The notes below the pieces were generated by a model that was not told the DNA's origin, did not search any database, and worked only from the letters and a program-made list of their open reading frames with translations. Position numbers and translations under genes: made by a program. Below are positions 1 to 7,589 of a stretch of 14,080 bases of DNA, piece by piece. The first letter of the stretch is position 1; each line of letters opens with the position of its first letter. The DNA comes from CAZJHX01 sp964545715. Its GTDB lineage: Bacteria; Myxococcota_A; UBA9042; GCA-2863065. The stretch lies in NCBI GenBank assembly GCA_964545715.1, contig CAZJHX010000221.1, forward strand, positions 1 through 14,080, written 5' to 3'.

Positions 1-214
1 TGATTGATGATCCCTTTAAAGCTTTTCAATTACAGCGCCTTCGCAAATGAGAATGTTGGCTGGTCTGGGTAACGGGAGGATCCTGCCGGCGGCTGGCGTG
101 TAGTTTGTCGTTGATGCTGCTGTTGGGGCTCCGCAACGGCGCGCGGTGGCTCGACCCACACGAGTAGCCAGGACTGGTCCTAATGTTCTCAGTTATATAG
201 CCGATGTACATATT
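1..214. other. Upstream non-coding region, no supported gene
   Basis: I see no convincing gene here. A 21-codon frame beginning with the ATG at position 7 has nothing to support it. The first 50 bases and the stretch from about 181 to 217 are clearly richer in A+T than the rest of the window. The second patch contains TATATA near 194-199, directly before the ATG at 215, so the promoter of the first gene probably lies here. I could not assign a -35/-10 pair or a Shine-Dalgarno sequence with confidence. Confidence 0.4.
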
Positions 215-1600
215 ATGTCGTATCTGCGTGTCTCCCTTGGTTGCGTTCTTGCGTCCTGCCTGCTCGGCTGTCCCACCGAGCACCCCGACCAGAGCTGGGA
301 AGGGATCCTGATCGACGGGTATTGGGTCGCAGGTGACCCATACAGCGGCTACGAGCCTCAGGGCACGCCGGTCGAGGAGCGCACCTGGGTCGTGCGCGAC
401 GCCGAAGAGCTCGCCGAGCGCGTCACCTTGTCCGACGAGCCGATCACGCTGCAGGCCGCGGCCGGCAAGCCGGGCAGCGCTTCCTCGGTCAAGCTGACCC
501 TGATCGCCACGATCGACGGCCCCTGGGCGCCCGGGCACTACCCCGAAGACTACGAGGTTGACGAGCACGGCGACCGGCATCACAACGACGAGGCGCACAA
601 ACATCCCGACTTTCACCTGCAGGCCAACACCGTGCTCATCCGGGGCGACACCGTGATCGCCAGCTATCACGTGCTGGGCAACGTGCTGGCCGGCGTCATC
701 GACGTCATCGACATCTCCGACCCGACCACGCCCGTCCTGGTCTCCAGCGCCGGCTTCGATCACATGGACTTCTCGTCCATCACGTACCACCCCGACAACG
801 ACAGCGCCTCGTCCGGCTGGGTCTTCGCCGCCGCGTCCACGTGCGACCCGCACTACCAGCCGTACACGGCCGTGGTAGAGCAGTTTCGCATCGAGGGCAG
901 GCAGATCGAGCCGTCGCCCTCACATCGCTTCGGCGTGCCCGGCGCCGCCAGTACCGGCGTGGCTGTCGGCGGCTCGGCCACCTTTGTGTCCAGCGGCGAC
1001 TTCGGCGGCCTGACGGTCATCGACTTTCTAGACCGCACCCGCATCGCCCACTTCCCCATCGCCGACGCCCGATGGGTGGACATGAACGACGGAGTCGGCG
1101 TTGTGCTGACCGGGTCGGCCACCACGGCCGAGCACGCGCCGGCGACGCTTCAGTTTTACGATCCCGACAGCCTGCAGCTGCTGAACTCCATCCCGTTCGA
1201 GGGCCTGGACGTCGCCTGGGCCAAAGGCACGGTAGACATCGTTGGCCGCCAGGCCTACACCGCGGCCGGCATGGGCGGCTTGAAGGTCTTTGGCGTCGAT
1301 AGCGGCAAGCTGCTCGCCCAGCTGACGCTGCCCGCCGACTCCGGCCACACAGCCACCGTTGGGGCGACCACCGCCGTCACCACAGATGGCGCCACCGTCT
1401 TCATGCCAACCGGCGCGCGGGGCGTCTGGACGGCGACGGCGCCGGCGACGACGGTGGGCGTGGATACACCTTTTCAGCTGACCACCCTCGGCAGCTTCGA
1501 CTCTGCAGGATCGGTCAACCACGCCGCGTTCAACGGCCAGATTCTGGCCCTGGCGTCCGGCACCAAAGGTGTGCAGATCATCCGGGTCGACAAAAACTGA
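215..1600 (+). CDS. Predicted lipoprotein with LVIVD-type beta-propeller repeats
   Basis: A 461-residue exported protein, probably lipid-anchored in the cell envelope. I chose the ATG at 215 over the in-frame GTG at 146 because it gives a compact signal peptide (MSYLRVSLGCVLASCLLGC) with lipobox L-L-G-C and acceptor Cys19. The body carries spaced repeats of the form G-hydrophobic-x-V-hydrophobic-D, for example GVIDVIDISD, GGLTVIDFLD, GGLKVFGVDS and a terminal KGVQIIRVDK. This is the pattern of LVIVD repeat proteins, which fold as beta-propellers and have no established enzymatic role. Residues about 108-134 form a His/Asp/Glu-rich loop with seven histidines, which may bind metal. The small gene at 1613 starts 12 bp after the stop, so the two are probably co-transcribed. 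The export and repeat-fold calls are fairly firm; the function is unknown. Confidence 0.75.
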   Translation: MSYLRVSLGCVLASCLLGCPTEHPDQSWEGILIDGYWVAGDPYSGYEPQGTPVEERTWVVRDAEELAERVTLSDEPITLQAAAGKPGSASSVKLTLIATIDGPWAPGHYPEDYEVDEHGDRHHNDEAHKHPDFHLQANTVLIRGDTVIASYHVLGNVLAGVIDVIDISDPTTPVLVSSAGFDHMDFSSITYHPDNDSASSGWVFAAASTCDPHYQPYTAVVEQFRIEGRQIEPSPSHRFGVPGAASTGVAVGGSATFVSSGDFGGLTVIDFLDRTRIAHFPIADARWVDMNDGVGVVLTGSATTAEHAPATLQFYDPDSLQLLNSIPFEGLDVAWAKGTVDIVGRQAYTAAGMGGLKVFGVDSGKLLAQLTLPADSGHTATVGATTAVTTDGATVFMPTGARGVWTATAPATTVGVDTPFQLTTLGSFDSAGSVNHAAFNGQILALASGTKGVQIIRVDKN

Positions 1601-1612
1601 TAGCCTTCCGGC

Positions 1613-1957
1613 GTGCGCGCCGTCCGTCCCGCCGTCGTCCTGGTTTTCCTGCTGACTGCTGGTTTCGCCTCCGCCGCTGTGCCGCCTCCCGAGCAGGAAG
1701 AGCTGCCGATAGACGTGATCTATCTGCAGTACACGGAGCTGGACGTCGCCTTTTGGGCGGCGATGCCCCTGCGGTCTTCGCGCGGCCGCGTGATCGCGGA
1801 CGAGGCGACGCTGTCGATCGTGGTGGTGGACCACCGCGAGGTGATCGAGCGGATCCGAGCGGTGCTGGCCAAAATGGACAGCCATAACAGGCGCCTGTTC
1901 GGCCACTGGGAGGCGCGCCGACTGCGGCGACGGCTCGAACCGGGGCGTACGCCATAA
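1613..1957 (+). CDS. Small exported protein with secretin N (NolW-like) domain
   Basis: A 114-residue protein starting at GTG, 12 bp after the lipoprotein gene. Residues 1-21 look like a Sec signal peptide: basic N-terminus, hydrophobic core VVLVFLLTAG and an A-S-A cleavage site before AVPPP. Residues about 35-89 follow the secretin N / NolW pattern: a strand-helix start (VIYLQYTELDVAF), then R-V-I-A-D, a hydrophobic strand LSIVVVD, and a closing helix IERIRAVLAKMD. In secretins several copies of this fold precede the outer-membrane channel. Here a single copy stands alone, followed by a basic tail (R-rich, residues 94-111). It may be a periplasmic adaptor or ring component, or a divergent remnant. 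The domain call rests on pattern only, and no secretin barrel gene is in the window. Confidence 0.55.
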   Translation: MRAVRPAVVLVFLLTAGFASAAVPPPEQEELPIDVIYLQYTELDVAFWAAMPLRSSRGRVIADEATLSIVVVDHREVIERIRAVLAKMDSHNRRLFGHWEARRLRRRLEPGRTP

Positions 1958-2002
1958 TACCTATGGCCACTTCGGGGTTTCCCCTGCTACGGTCGTCTTG
2001 CT

Positions 2003-3274
2003 GTGAGCGGTATTTATGACAATCGCACGGACTCGACCGCATCCACGCGGTCTTCGGGGCCACAGTCCACCGGCGGCGGACGCACGGTCGCCGGGCCCGT
2101 CGGATACGCCGCCCAGGCCGCCGCGCTGTCACCGGGCGCCGTTCAGCTGAAGCCGGCCGCCCCCGACGCACAGCGCCCCGAGCTGGGCCCGGGCAACGGT
2201 GTCGGCTACTCGCAGGTCAAAGGGACGGCCATCGTCGGCGACGTCGACGCGCACGAGGTTCATCAGGGCGGCGTGGGCACCTGCTACTTTCTGGCGGCCC
2301 TTAGCTCGATCGCAGGCAGCGACAAGGCGTCGATCAAATCCGGCATCAAGGCGGCGGGCGCGGGCAAGTGGGCTGTGCGCTTTTACACCAAGCGCGGTCA
2401 GGCCTTCACCCCGACCTGGATCACCGTGGATCAGCAGCTGCCGACGGGCAAGCGCGGGAACCCAGCGTACGCCAGCTCTCAGCAGAACGCGCGCAAGACC
2501 GTGCGCAAAGAGCACTACAAAGAAGAGAAGTGGCTGCGCGCTGTGGCGGAGGGGCGGGAGCACGAGGTCCCGGATGACGCCGAGAAGGTCGTGACGCATG
2601 AAGAGCAGATCGACTGGGACGCCTGGGAGCTGTGGCCCGCGCTGTACGAAAAGGCGTATGCGATCTTCCTGGCGCAGCGGCCCAAAGCCGAGCACGAAGG
2701 CGAATACGCTGGCGGTTACGACGACGCGGACGGCGGCCAGCCCAGCGACGCTATCGAGGCGCTGACCGGCCGGCCGGCGGTACGCAACGCCATCGCGGGC
2801 AGCAACGAAGCCGGGCTGTTTACCCAGATGAACAGCGCCTGGCGGGCCCATGATCCTGTCGTCGCCTCGGCCACACGCGCAGGCGGCGCCACCGGCGGCA
2901 AGCCGGGCGACGAGAAGCACCTGGGCGAGGGCATCTACACCCCCCACTCCTACACGGTGCTAAAAACGGTGGACGTGCAGGGCAAGCGCGAGGTCATCGT
3001 GCGCAACCCGTGGGGCACTCGATACCAGCCTCAGGACAAGCCGGCTATGGTCGCGAAAGTGGTCGGGCTGCTGAACGCCGGCAAGTCATGGACCGACGCG
3101 GTCAAGGAGACCGGCCTGTATCGCGAGCACGTGGTCAGCATCTACGAGCGTTTTGTGAAGGGCGGCGCCAAGCTCCCCGCCGCGGACGACGACTCGCCGG
3201 TGCAGCGGCTGAGCTACGCGGACTTCCGGCGCAAGTTCGACTCGGTGACGATCGGCTCCAAGCGCGTCACGTAG
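2003..3274 (+). CDS. Calpain-family (C2) cysteine protease
   Basis: A 423-residue protein with a calpain CysPc domain over roughly residues 75-421. The active-site block HQGGVGTCYFLAAL contains the oxyanion Gln88 and nucleophile Cys94. Catalytic His315 lies in TPHSYTVLK and Asn335 in VRNPWGT. Other calpain landmarks appear in order: ITVDQQLPT (about 140), LYEKAYAIF (about 214), an ALTG motif before residue 257, and a closing SYADFRRKFDSVTI block (about 404). The first 70 residues are a low-complexity Ser/Thr/Gly/Ala/Pro leader with no signal peptide, and there is no EF-hand domain. GTG 2003 is the only usable start after the in-frame TAA at 1955; its ribosome site is weak. It could be a cytoplasmic protease or an effector loaded into a contractile or secretion apparatus, but nothing in the window decides this. 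The fold and triad are clear; the substrate is unknown. Confidence 0.9.
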   Translation: MSGIYDNRTDSTASTRSSGPQSTGGGRTVAGPVGYAAQAAALSPGAVQLKPAAPDAQRPELGPGNGVGYSQVKGTAIVGDVDAHEVHQGGVGTCYFLAALSSIAGSDKASIKSGIKAAGAGKWAVRFYTKRGQAFTPTWITVDQQLPTGKRGNPAYASSQQNARKTVRKEHYKEEKWLRAVAEGREHEVPDDAEKVVTHEEQIDWDAWELWPALYEKAYAIFLAQRPKAEHEGEYAGGYDDADGGQPSDAIEALTGRPAVRNAIAGSNEAGLFTQMNSAWRAHDPVVASATRAGGATGGKPGDEKHLGEGIYTPHSYTVLKTVDVQGKREVIVRNPWGTRYQPQDKPAMVAKVVGLLNAGKSWTDAVKETGLYREHVVSIYERFVKGGAKLPAADDDSPVQRLSYADFRRKFDSVTIGSKRVT

Positions 3275-3275
3275 C

Positions 3276-3704
3276 TCAAGGGCAGGTCACCTCGAACTTG
3301 CAGCCCTTGACGCCGAAGGTGTCTCCGGTCTCGAACTCCTGAGTTTTGGCGTCACCGCAGATCTTCACGTGGTTGGCCGGTGACGGCGCGGAGCAGCTGG
3401 AGTGCGATGACGCCTTCAGCCACTCGATCTTGGTCGCGGTCTCGCAGGTGCAGGTGCCCTCGGGCGGCGGGCCCAGATCAGGCCCGTCGGAGACGTCCAC
3501 GCCGCCCGGCCCGTTGTCGAGGGGCGTCGGCGTATCGACCGCTTCCTCGATATCGGCCACCGCATCGGCCCCGGCGTCCGGCGTCGCACCGGCGTCCGAC
3601 ACATCATTGACCGTGGAGGAGTCCTCAGCCTCGGGCGCGCTCTCGCTGGTGCAGCCGGTGGTGATGAGCGCGGTCACGCATATGAAACGAAGCACGGACT
3701 GCAA
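3276..3704 (-). CDS. Cys-rich predicted lipoprotein, unknown function
   Basis: A 142-residue minus-strand protein that I do not recognise by family. I start it at the TTG at 3704 because an ideal AAGGAGG lies eight bases upstream and the result is a clean lipoprotein signal peptide (MQSVLRFICVTALITTGC, acceptor Cys18). A longer in-frame frame extends to 3812 but would add 36 residues with no export logic. Residues about 19-80 are an Asp/Ala/Pro/Glu-rich low-complexity linker containing T-P-D-A-G-A-D, typical of surface lipoproteins in Myxococcota-like bacteria. Residues about 82-142 form a compact domain with six cysteines (C-T-C, S-C, I-C, G-C, T-C), likely disulfide-bonded outside the cytoplasm. 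Its stop is one base from the stop of the convergent calpain gene. Confidence 0.7.
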   Translation of the reverse strand: MQSVLRFICVTALITTGCTSESAPEAEDSSTVNDVSDAGATPDAGADAVADIEEAVDTPTPLDNGPGGVDVSDGPDLGPPPEGTCTCETATKIEWLKASSHSSCSAPSPANHVKICGDAKTQEFETGDTFGVKGCKFEVTCP

Positions 3705-3712
3705 TCGAATGT

Positions 3713-3719
3713 CCTCCTT
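3713..3719 (-). promoter_or_regulatory. Strong ribosome binding site that decides a TTG start
   Basis: The minus strand reads AAGGAGG here, eight bases before TTG 3704. It is the best Shine-Dalgarno match in the window and places the start of the Cys-rich lipoprotein. Confidence 0.8.
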
Positions 3720-3731
3720 GAGCAGCGTCGC

Positions 3732-3737
3732 ATCATA
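3732..3737 (-). promoter_or_regulatory. Possible -10 element for the Cys-rich lipoprotein
   Basis: The minus strand reads TATGAT, preceded by GG, about 13 bases upstream of the strong ribosome site. Spacing suits a short leader. I found no good -35 hexamer 16-18 bases further upstream, so this is a weak call. The 140-bp divergent gap (3705-3844) must also hold the promoter for the membrane aminopropyltransferase-like gene, which I could not locate. Confidence 0.25.
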
Positions 3738-3844
3738 CCGGGGCGGCTGGGCAGTCGCAGTATCTTTCGCCGCTGACCACAACGGAGTATCCTCCGCGCA
3801 TCTCGACGTCACAGCCCGGTCAGCCGCAGGTCAAGCGCCTGCTG

Positions 3845-5974
3845 GTGCTCATCACGCTGCTGTCTGTGCAGTTTCTCTTTTTGGAGATGCTGCTCATCCG
3901 GTGGATCAGCACCGAGGTGCGCGTCCTGGCGTACCTGCAAAACAGCGTCCTGGTCGCCTGTTTTCTGGGGCTGGGCTTAGGGTCGCGCAACTCTCGGGAG
4001 CCGGCGCGCATGTTGCCGGCCATGCTGTCGCTGCTGCTGCTCACGTTTGTCATCGAGGACCCGCTCTCCTGGCACGTCGGTGAGGCGCTGACCCAGGGCA
4101 TGGCGGCTTTCCAGGACACGGTCGTCTGGCAGAACACCGGGCAGTTCGGTCCCGGCTACGAGTACCTCAAGGTGGCGCTGGTCGGCTTCTCGCTGTTTGC
4201 CACGCTGATTTTGTTGTCCGCCGTGGTCGTCGCCTTTGCCCCGTTCGGTCAGCTGCTTGGGCGCTGGATGGACGAGTGCCCGCGCCCGATCGCCGCCTAC
4301 AGCGCCAACATCCTGGGCAGCCTGATCGGCATCGCGCTCTTCGACGTCCTCACGGTCGGGGGGACGCCGCCGCTGGTGTGGCTGTGCATCGCCTCGGCCG
4401 GCACCGCGGGCTTTGTGCTGCTGGGCGACGACAAGAAGCTGATCAAAGGGGTCGCGGTCGTGGTGGCGCTGGCGCTGCCGGTCCTGCCGTACACGCAGCA
4501 GCCGGACACGCGCACCCTGTGGTCGCCGTACCAGAAGCTCAGCGTCTCCAAGCTGATGGTCCGCTCCGACCTGGCCAAAAAGGACATCGAGTGCGGCACG
4601 ACGGTGCGCGTGAACGACGTCGGCTACATGGTCATGATCGACGTCTCGCCCACCGCCGAGAGCGGGCCGCGGGACCTCTTCGACCCCGAGATGATCCCCA
4701 AGTCGCACTACACGATGCCGTATCGGCTCATCGGGCAGCGCGACGACGTGCTGGTCGTGGGCTCGGGCGCGGGCAACGACGTGGCGGCAACCCTGGCCGC
4801 GGGCGCCAAGCACGTGGACGCCGTGGAGATCGACCCGACCATCGTGGCGCTGGGCACCGAGCTGCACCCCAACAAGCCGTACAGCGACCCCAAAGTGACC
4901 CTGACTGTGGACGACGCGCGCGCCTTCTTCCGCCGCGACACCGGCCCCTACGACCTGGTCTGGTTCGGCCTGCTGGACTCGCACACCAACCCGTCCGCGT
5001 ACACAAACGTGCGCCTGGACCACTTCGTCTACACCAAAGAGAGCTTTGCCGACGTCAAGGGTCTGCTTAAGGACGACGGCATCGTGGTGCTCTTCTTCGA
5101 GCCGATTCGCCCGTGGATCGTCGACCGCCTGGCGCTGGGCCTGCGCGACACCTTCGGCACCGACCCGCTCGGCTTCCGCGTGCCCATGATGAACCAGTGT
5201 CTGGGCTGGGGCGGCATGATGATGATCGCCGGCTCCGAGGCCGCGCTGGCCAAAATCGAGCAGCGCGTCGCCGAAAACCGCGACCTGGGCAACGAGGTCA
5301 CGCTGATGTCCGACTGGGAGTACGACTCCTGGCCCATCACCGACGACTGGCCGTACCTCTATCTGGAGTATCCGTCGATCCCCAGCTTCTACCTGCTGGT
5401 CGCGGTCTGCTGTGCGCTGCTGGGCCTCGGTCTGCGGCGCCGTTTGTTCCAGCCGGGCGAGGACGTCAACGCGCCCATGATGCTGCTGGGCTGCGGCTTC
5501 ATGCTGCTGGAGGTCGCGGGCGTCAGTCGCGCGGCGCTGCTGTTCGGGTCCACATGGACGGTCAGCGCCTACATTGTCGGCGCCATTCTGGCCATGATTC
5601 TGCTGGCCAACCTCACCGCCAGCCTCAAGCAGTTCGACCCCTGGCGGTGGCCGCTGTGGGGCCTGATCGCCACCATCCTGGCGCTGGCGTTTGTCCCCAT
5701 CGCATGGCTGGCCGCGCTGCCGGTGGCCGCTCGTATCGTGATAGGCGCCGCCTTCTTCTCGGTGCCGGTCTACTTCTCCGGCCTGATCTTTGTGCACCTG
5801 TGGGCCGCGGCCGAGCGCAAGGACCTGGCGCTGGGCAGCAACATCCTCGGCTCGCTGGTGGGCGGCATCGCATCCACGCTGTCGATGATCGTCGGATTCC
5901 TGGGTATCACCATGATGACGCTGGGCGTGTACCTGCTGGCGTTTCTGGTGGCCCGCAAGCGGGAACTGGGGTAG
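3845..5974 (+). CDS. Membrane-embedded spermidine-synthase-like protein
   Basis: A 709-residue integral membrane protein. Residues about 1-215 contain around seven hydrophobic helices, including L-F-L-E-M and N-I-L-G-S-L-I-G motifs. Residues about 290-450 form a Rossmann methyltransferase / spermidine-synthase-like domain: VLVVGSGAGND (302-312), acidic AVEIDP (Glu328, Asp330) and VDDARAFF (Asp356, Asp357). Residues 514-705 hold about seven more helices. This is the known architecture of fused membrane spermidine-synthase-like proteins. The loop after strand 4 reads YDLVWFGLLDS (Asp378), shifted from the usual aminopropyltransferase D-x-x-D-P layout, so spermidine synthesis should not be assumed. 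GTG 3845 is the only normal start in the local frame, but it trims basic residues before the first helix; a rarer upstream start is possible. RF3 begins 11 bp after its stop. Confidence 0.8.
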   Translation: MLITLLSVQFLFLEMLLIRWISTEVRVLAYLQNSVLVACFLGLGLGSRNSREPARMLPAMLSLLLLTFVIEDPLSWHVGEALTQGMAAFQDTVVWQNTGQFGPGYEYLKVALVGFSLFATLILLSAVVVAFAPFGQLLGRWMDECPRPIAAYSANILGSLIGIALFDVLTVGGTPPLVWLCIASAGTAGFVLLGDDKKLIKGVAVVVALALPVLPYTQQPDTRTLWSPYQKLSVSKLMVRSDLAKKDIECGTTVRVNDVGYMVMIDVSPTAESGPRDLFDPEMIPKSHYTMPYRLIGQRDDVLVVGSGAGNDVAATLAAGAKHVDAVEIDPTIVALGTELHPNKPYSDPKVTLTVDDARAFFRRDTGPYDLVWFGLLDSHTNPSAYTNVRLDHFVYTKESFADVKGLLKDDGIVVLFFEPIRPWIVDRLALGLRDTFGTDPLGFRVPMMNQCLGWGGMMMIAGSEAALAKIEQRVAENRDLGNEVTLMSDWEYDSWPITDDWPYLYLEYPSIPSFYLLVAVCCALLGLGLRRRLFQPGEDVNAPMMLLGCGFMLLEVAGVSRAALLFGSTWTVSAYIVGAILAMILLANLTASLKQFDPWRWPLWGLIATILALAFVPIAWLAALPVAARIVIGAAFFSVPVYFSGLIFVHLWAAAERKDLALGSNILGSLVGGIASTLSMIVGFLGITMMTLGVYLLAFLVARKRELG

Positions 5975-5979
5975 GAAGG
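5973..5979 (+). promoter_or_regulatory. Ribosome binding site of prfC
   Basis: AGGAAGG sits six bases before ATG 5986 and overlaps the TAG stop of the upstream gene. It fixes the RF3 start although the frame stays open far upstream, and it suggests coupled translation. Confidence 0.75.
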
Positions 5980-5985
5980 CGCCCC

Positions 5986-7581
5986 ATGGCTGATCTGGCA
6001 ACAGAGAGCGCCCGTCGCCGGACGCACGCGATCATCTCGCACCCGGACGCGGGCAAGACGACGCTGACCGAGAAGCTGCTGCTGTACTCGGGCTCGATTC
6101 ACATGGCCGGATCCGTGCGCGCCCGCAAGACGGCCCGCCACGCGATCAGCGACTGGATGAAGATGGAGCAGGAGCGCGGCATCTCGATCACCAGCTCCGT
6201 GCTGCAGTTTGAGTACATGGGCTCGGCGCTGAACCTGCTGGACACACCGGGCCACGCCGACTTCTCCGAAGACACGTACCGCACCCTGGCGGCTGTCGAC
6301 TCCGCCGTCATGCTGATCGACCACACCAAGGGCGTTGAGGCCCGGACGCGCAAGCTGTTTGACGTGTGCCGCATGCGCAAGCTGCCGGTCGTCACCTTCA
6401 TGAACAAGCTCGATCGCGCCGGCATGGACCCGCTCGACCTCATCGACGACGTGGCCAGCACCCTCAAGCTGCAGGTCGCGCCTCTGAACTGGCCGGTCGG
6501 CATGGGCAAGGAGTTCAAGGGCGTGGTGGATGTCGTCACGCGCGATGTCCGGCTTTTTACGGGCGGCGATCACGGCCAGCACCTGGTCGAGACCAAGGTG
6601 ATGCCGTTTGACGACTGCGCGGACATCATCGGGCAAAGAGTCTGGGATGAGGTGTCCGAGCAGCTCGAGCTGTTGGAGGGTGCCGGCGATCCCTACACCA
6701 CCGAGGGCTTTCTGAGCGGCGACATCAGCCCCGCCTTCTGGGGCTCTGCCATGACCAACTTCGGCGTCGAGCCGCTGCTGGAGTTTTTGGCCGAGCACGC
6801 CGCCCCGCCCGCCCCGCGCGACGGAAAGGTCGCCAACACCGAGCCGATCACCATCCAGCCCTGCGACGAGAAGTTCACCGCCTTTGTGTTCAAGATCCAG
6901 GCGAACATGAACCCGCGCCACCGCGATCGGCTGGCGTTCATGCGCGTGGTCAGTGGGCGCTTTCGCCGCGGCATGGAGGTCATCGTCGGTCGGACCGAGA
7001 AGCCGCTGCGTCTGGCGAAGCCGCACACTTTCATGGCTCAAGAGCGCGCCATCGTGGACGAGGCGTGGCCGGGCGATATCGTTGGCCTGTACGACCCGGG
7101 CAACCTGCGCATCGGCGACACCCTGGCCGAGGGCATGACGCTGAAGTTTGGCGGCATTCCGCGGTTTGCGCCCGAGTTCTTCGCCCGTGTCATTCTCAAG
7201 GACCCGCTCAAGCGCAAGCACCTGGATCGCGGTATTCAGCAGCTCTCGCACGAGGGCGTCATCCAGGCCTTTTACCGTCCGGATGTCGGCCGCGGCGACG
7301 CGTGGCTGGGGGCGGTGGGCCAGCTGCAGTTCGAGGTGCTCAAGCAGCGCCTGGAGATCGAATACTCGACCCGCTGCGAGCTGGAGATGCTGCCGTTCAA
7401 GGCCGCGCGATGGATCGGCGGCCCCAAGTCCGCCCTGGAGTGGCTCAAGAAGCGCAGCCAGTACATCGTCGTCGAGGACCGCAACCAGAGCCCGGTGCTG
7501 CTGGCTGAGACCGCATGGTCCACGGACTTCGCCCTGCGCAACGCCGAAGGTCTGGAGCTGTACGAAGTCGAGCCGCTCTAG
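5986..7581 (+). CDS. prfC: Peptide chain release factor 3 (RF3)
   Basis: A 531-residue translational GTPase, close to the 529 residues of E. coli RF3. RF3 removes RF1/RF2 from the ribosome after peptide release. G-domain motifs are complete: G1 SHPDAGKTT (18-26), G2 ERGISIT with Thr69, G3 DTPGH (86-90), G4 NKLD (140-143) and G5 GSA (253-255). The early KTARHAISDWMKMEQERGIS block and the C-terminal features (LGAVGQLQFEVLKQRL followed by EYSTRCELEMLPF) are RF3-specific rather than EF-G-like. It starts 11 bp after the membrane spermidine-synthase-like gene and is probably co-transcribed. It converges on the minus-strand operon with only eight bases between stops. No truncation or missing motif is seen. 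This is the most secure identification in the window. Confidence 0.97.
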   Translation: MADLATESARRRTHAIISHPDAGKTTLTEKLLLYSGSIHMAGSVRARKTARHAISDWMKMEQERGISITSSVLQFEYMGSALNLLDTPGHADFSEDTYRTLAAVDSAVMLIDHTKGVEARTRKLFDVCRMRKLPVVTFMNKLDRAGMDPLDLIDDVASTLKLQVAPLNWPVGMGKEFKGVVDVVTRDVRLFTGGDHGQHLVETKVMPFDDCADIIGQRVWDEVSEQLELLEGAGDPYTTEGFLSGDISPAFWGSAMTNFGVEPLLEFLAEHAAPPAPRDGKVANTEPITIQPCDEKFTAFVFKIQANMNPRHRDRLAFMRVVSGRFRRGMEVIVGRTEKPLRLAKPHTFMAQERAIVDEAWPGDIVGLYDPGNLRIGDTLAEGMTLKFGGIPRFAPEFFARVILKDPLKRKHLDRGIQQLSHEGVIQAFYRPDVGRGDAWLGAVGQLQFEVLKQRLEIEYSTRCELEMLPFKAARWIGGPKSALEWLKKRSQYIVVEDRNQSPVLLAETAWSTDFALRNAEGLELYEVEPL

Positions 7582-7589
7582 CCCTCAAT

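Noticed and set aside
26..853. Long minus-strand open frame (275 codons) over the first gene
   Set aside because: It lies antisense to the LVIVD lipoprotein, which has a signal peptide and repeats. The antisense product is rich in G, V, R and D without domain logic, as expected from GC-rich codon shadows.
1974..1984. GGGG-TTT-CCCC hairpin between 1957 and 2003
   Set aside because: The stem has only four base pairs and no T-tract follows. It is too weak to call a terminator.
5113..5985. N-terminal extension of RF3
   Set aside because: The frame stays open upstream of ATG 5986, but this overlaps the membrane gene in another frame. RF3 homologues start near SHPDAGKTT, and a ribosome site precedes ATG 5986.
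3977..6001. 674-codon minus-strand open frame
   Set aside because: It is antisense to the membrane aminopropyltransferase-like gene. The product is Gln/His/Arg/Asp-rich and has no recognisable motif.
5770..7251. 493-codon minus-strand open frame
   Set aside because: It is antisense to prfC, whose five G motifs are intact.
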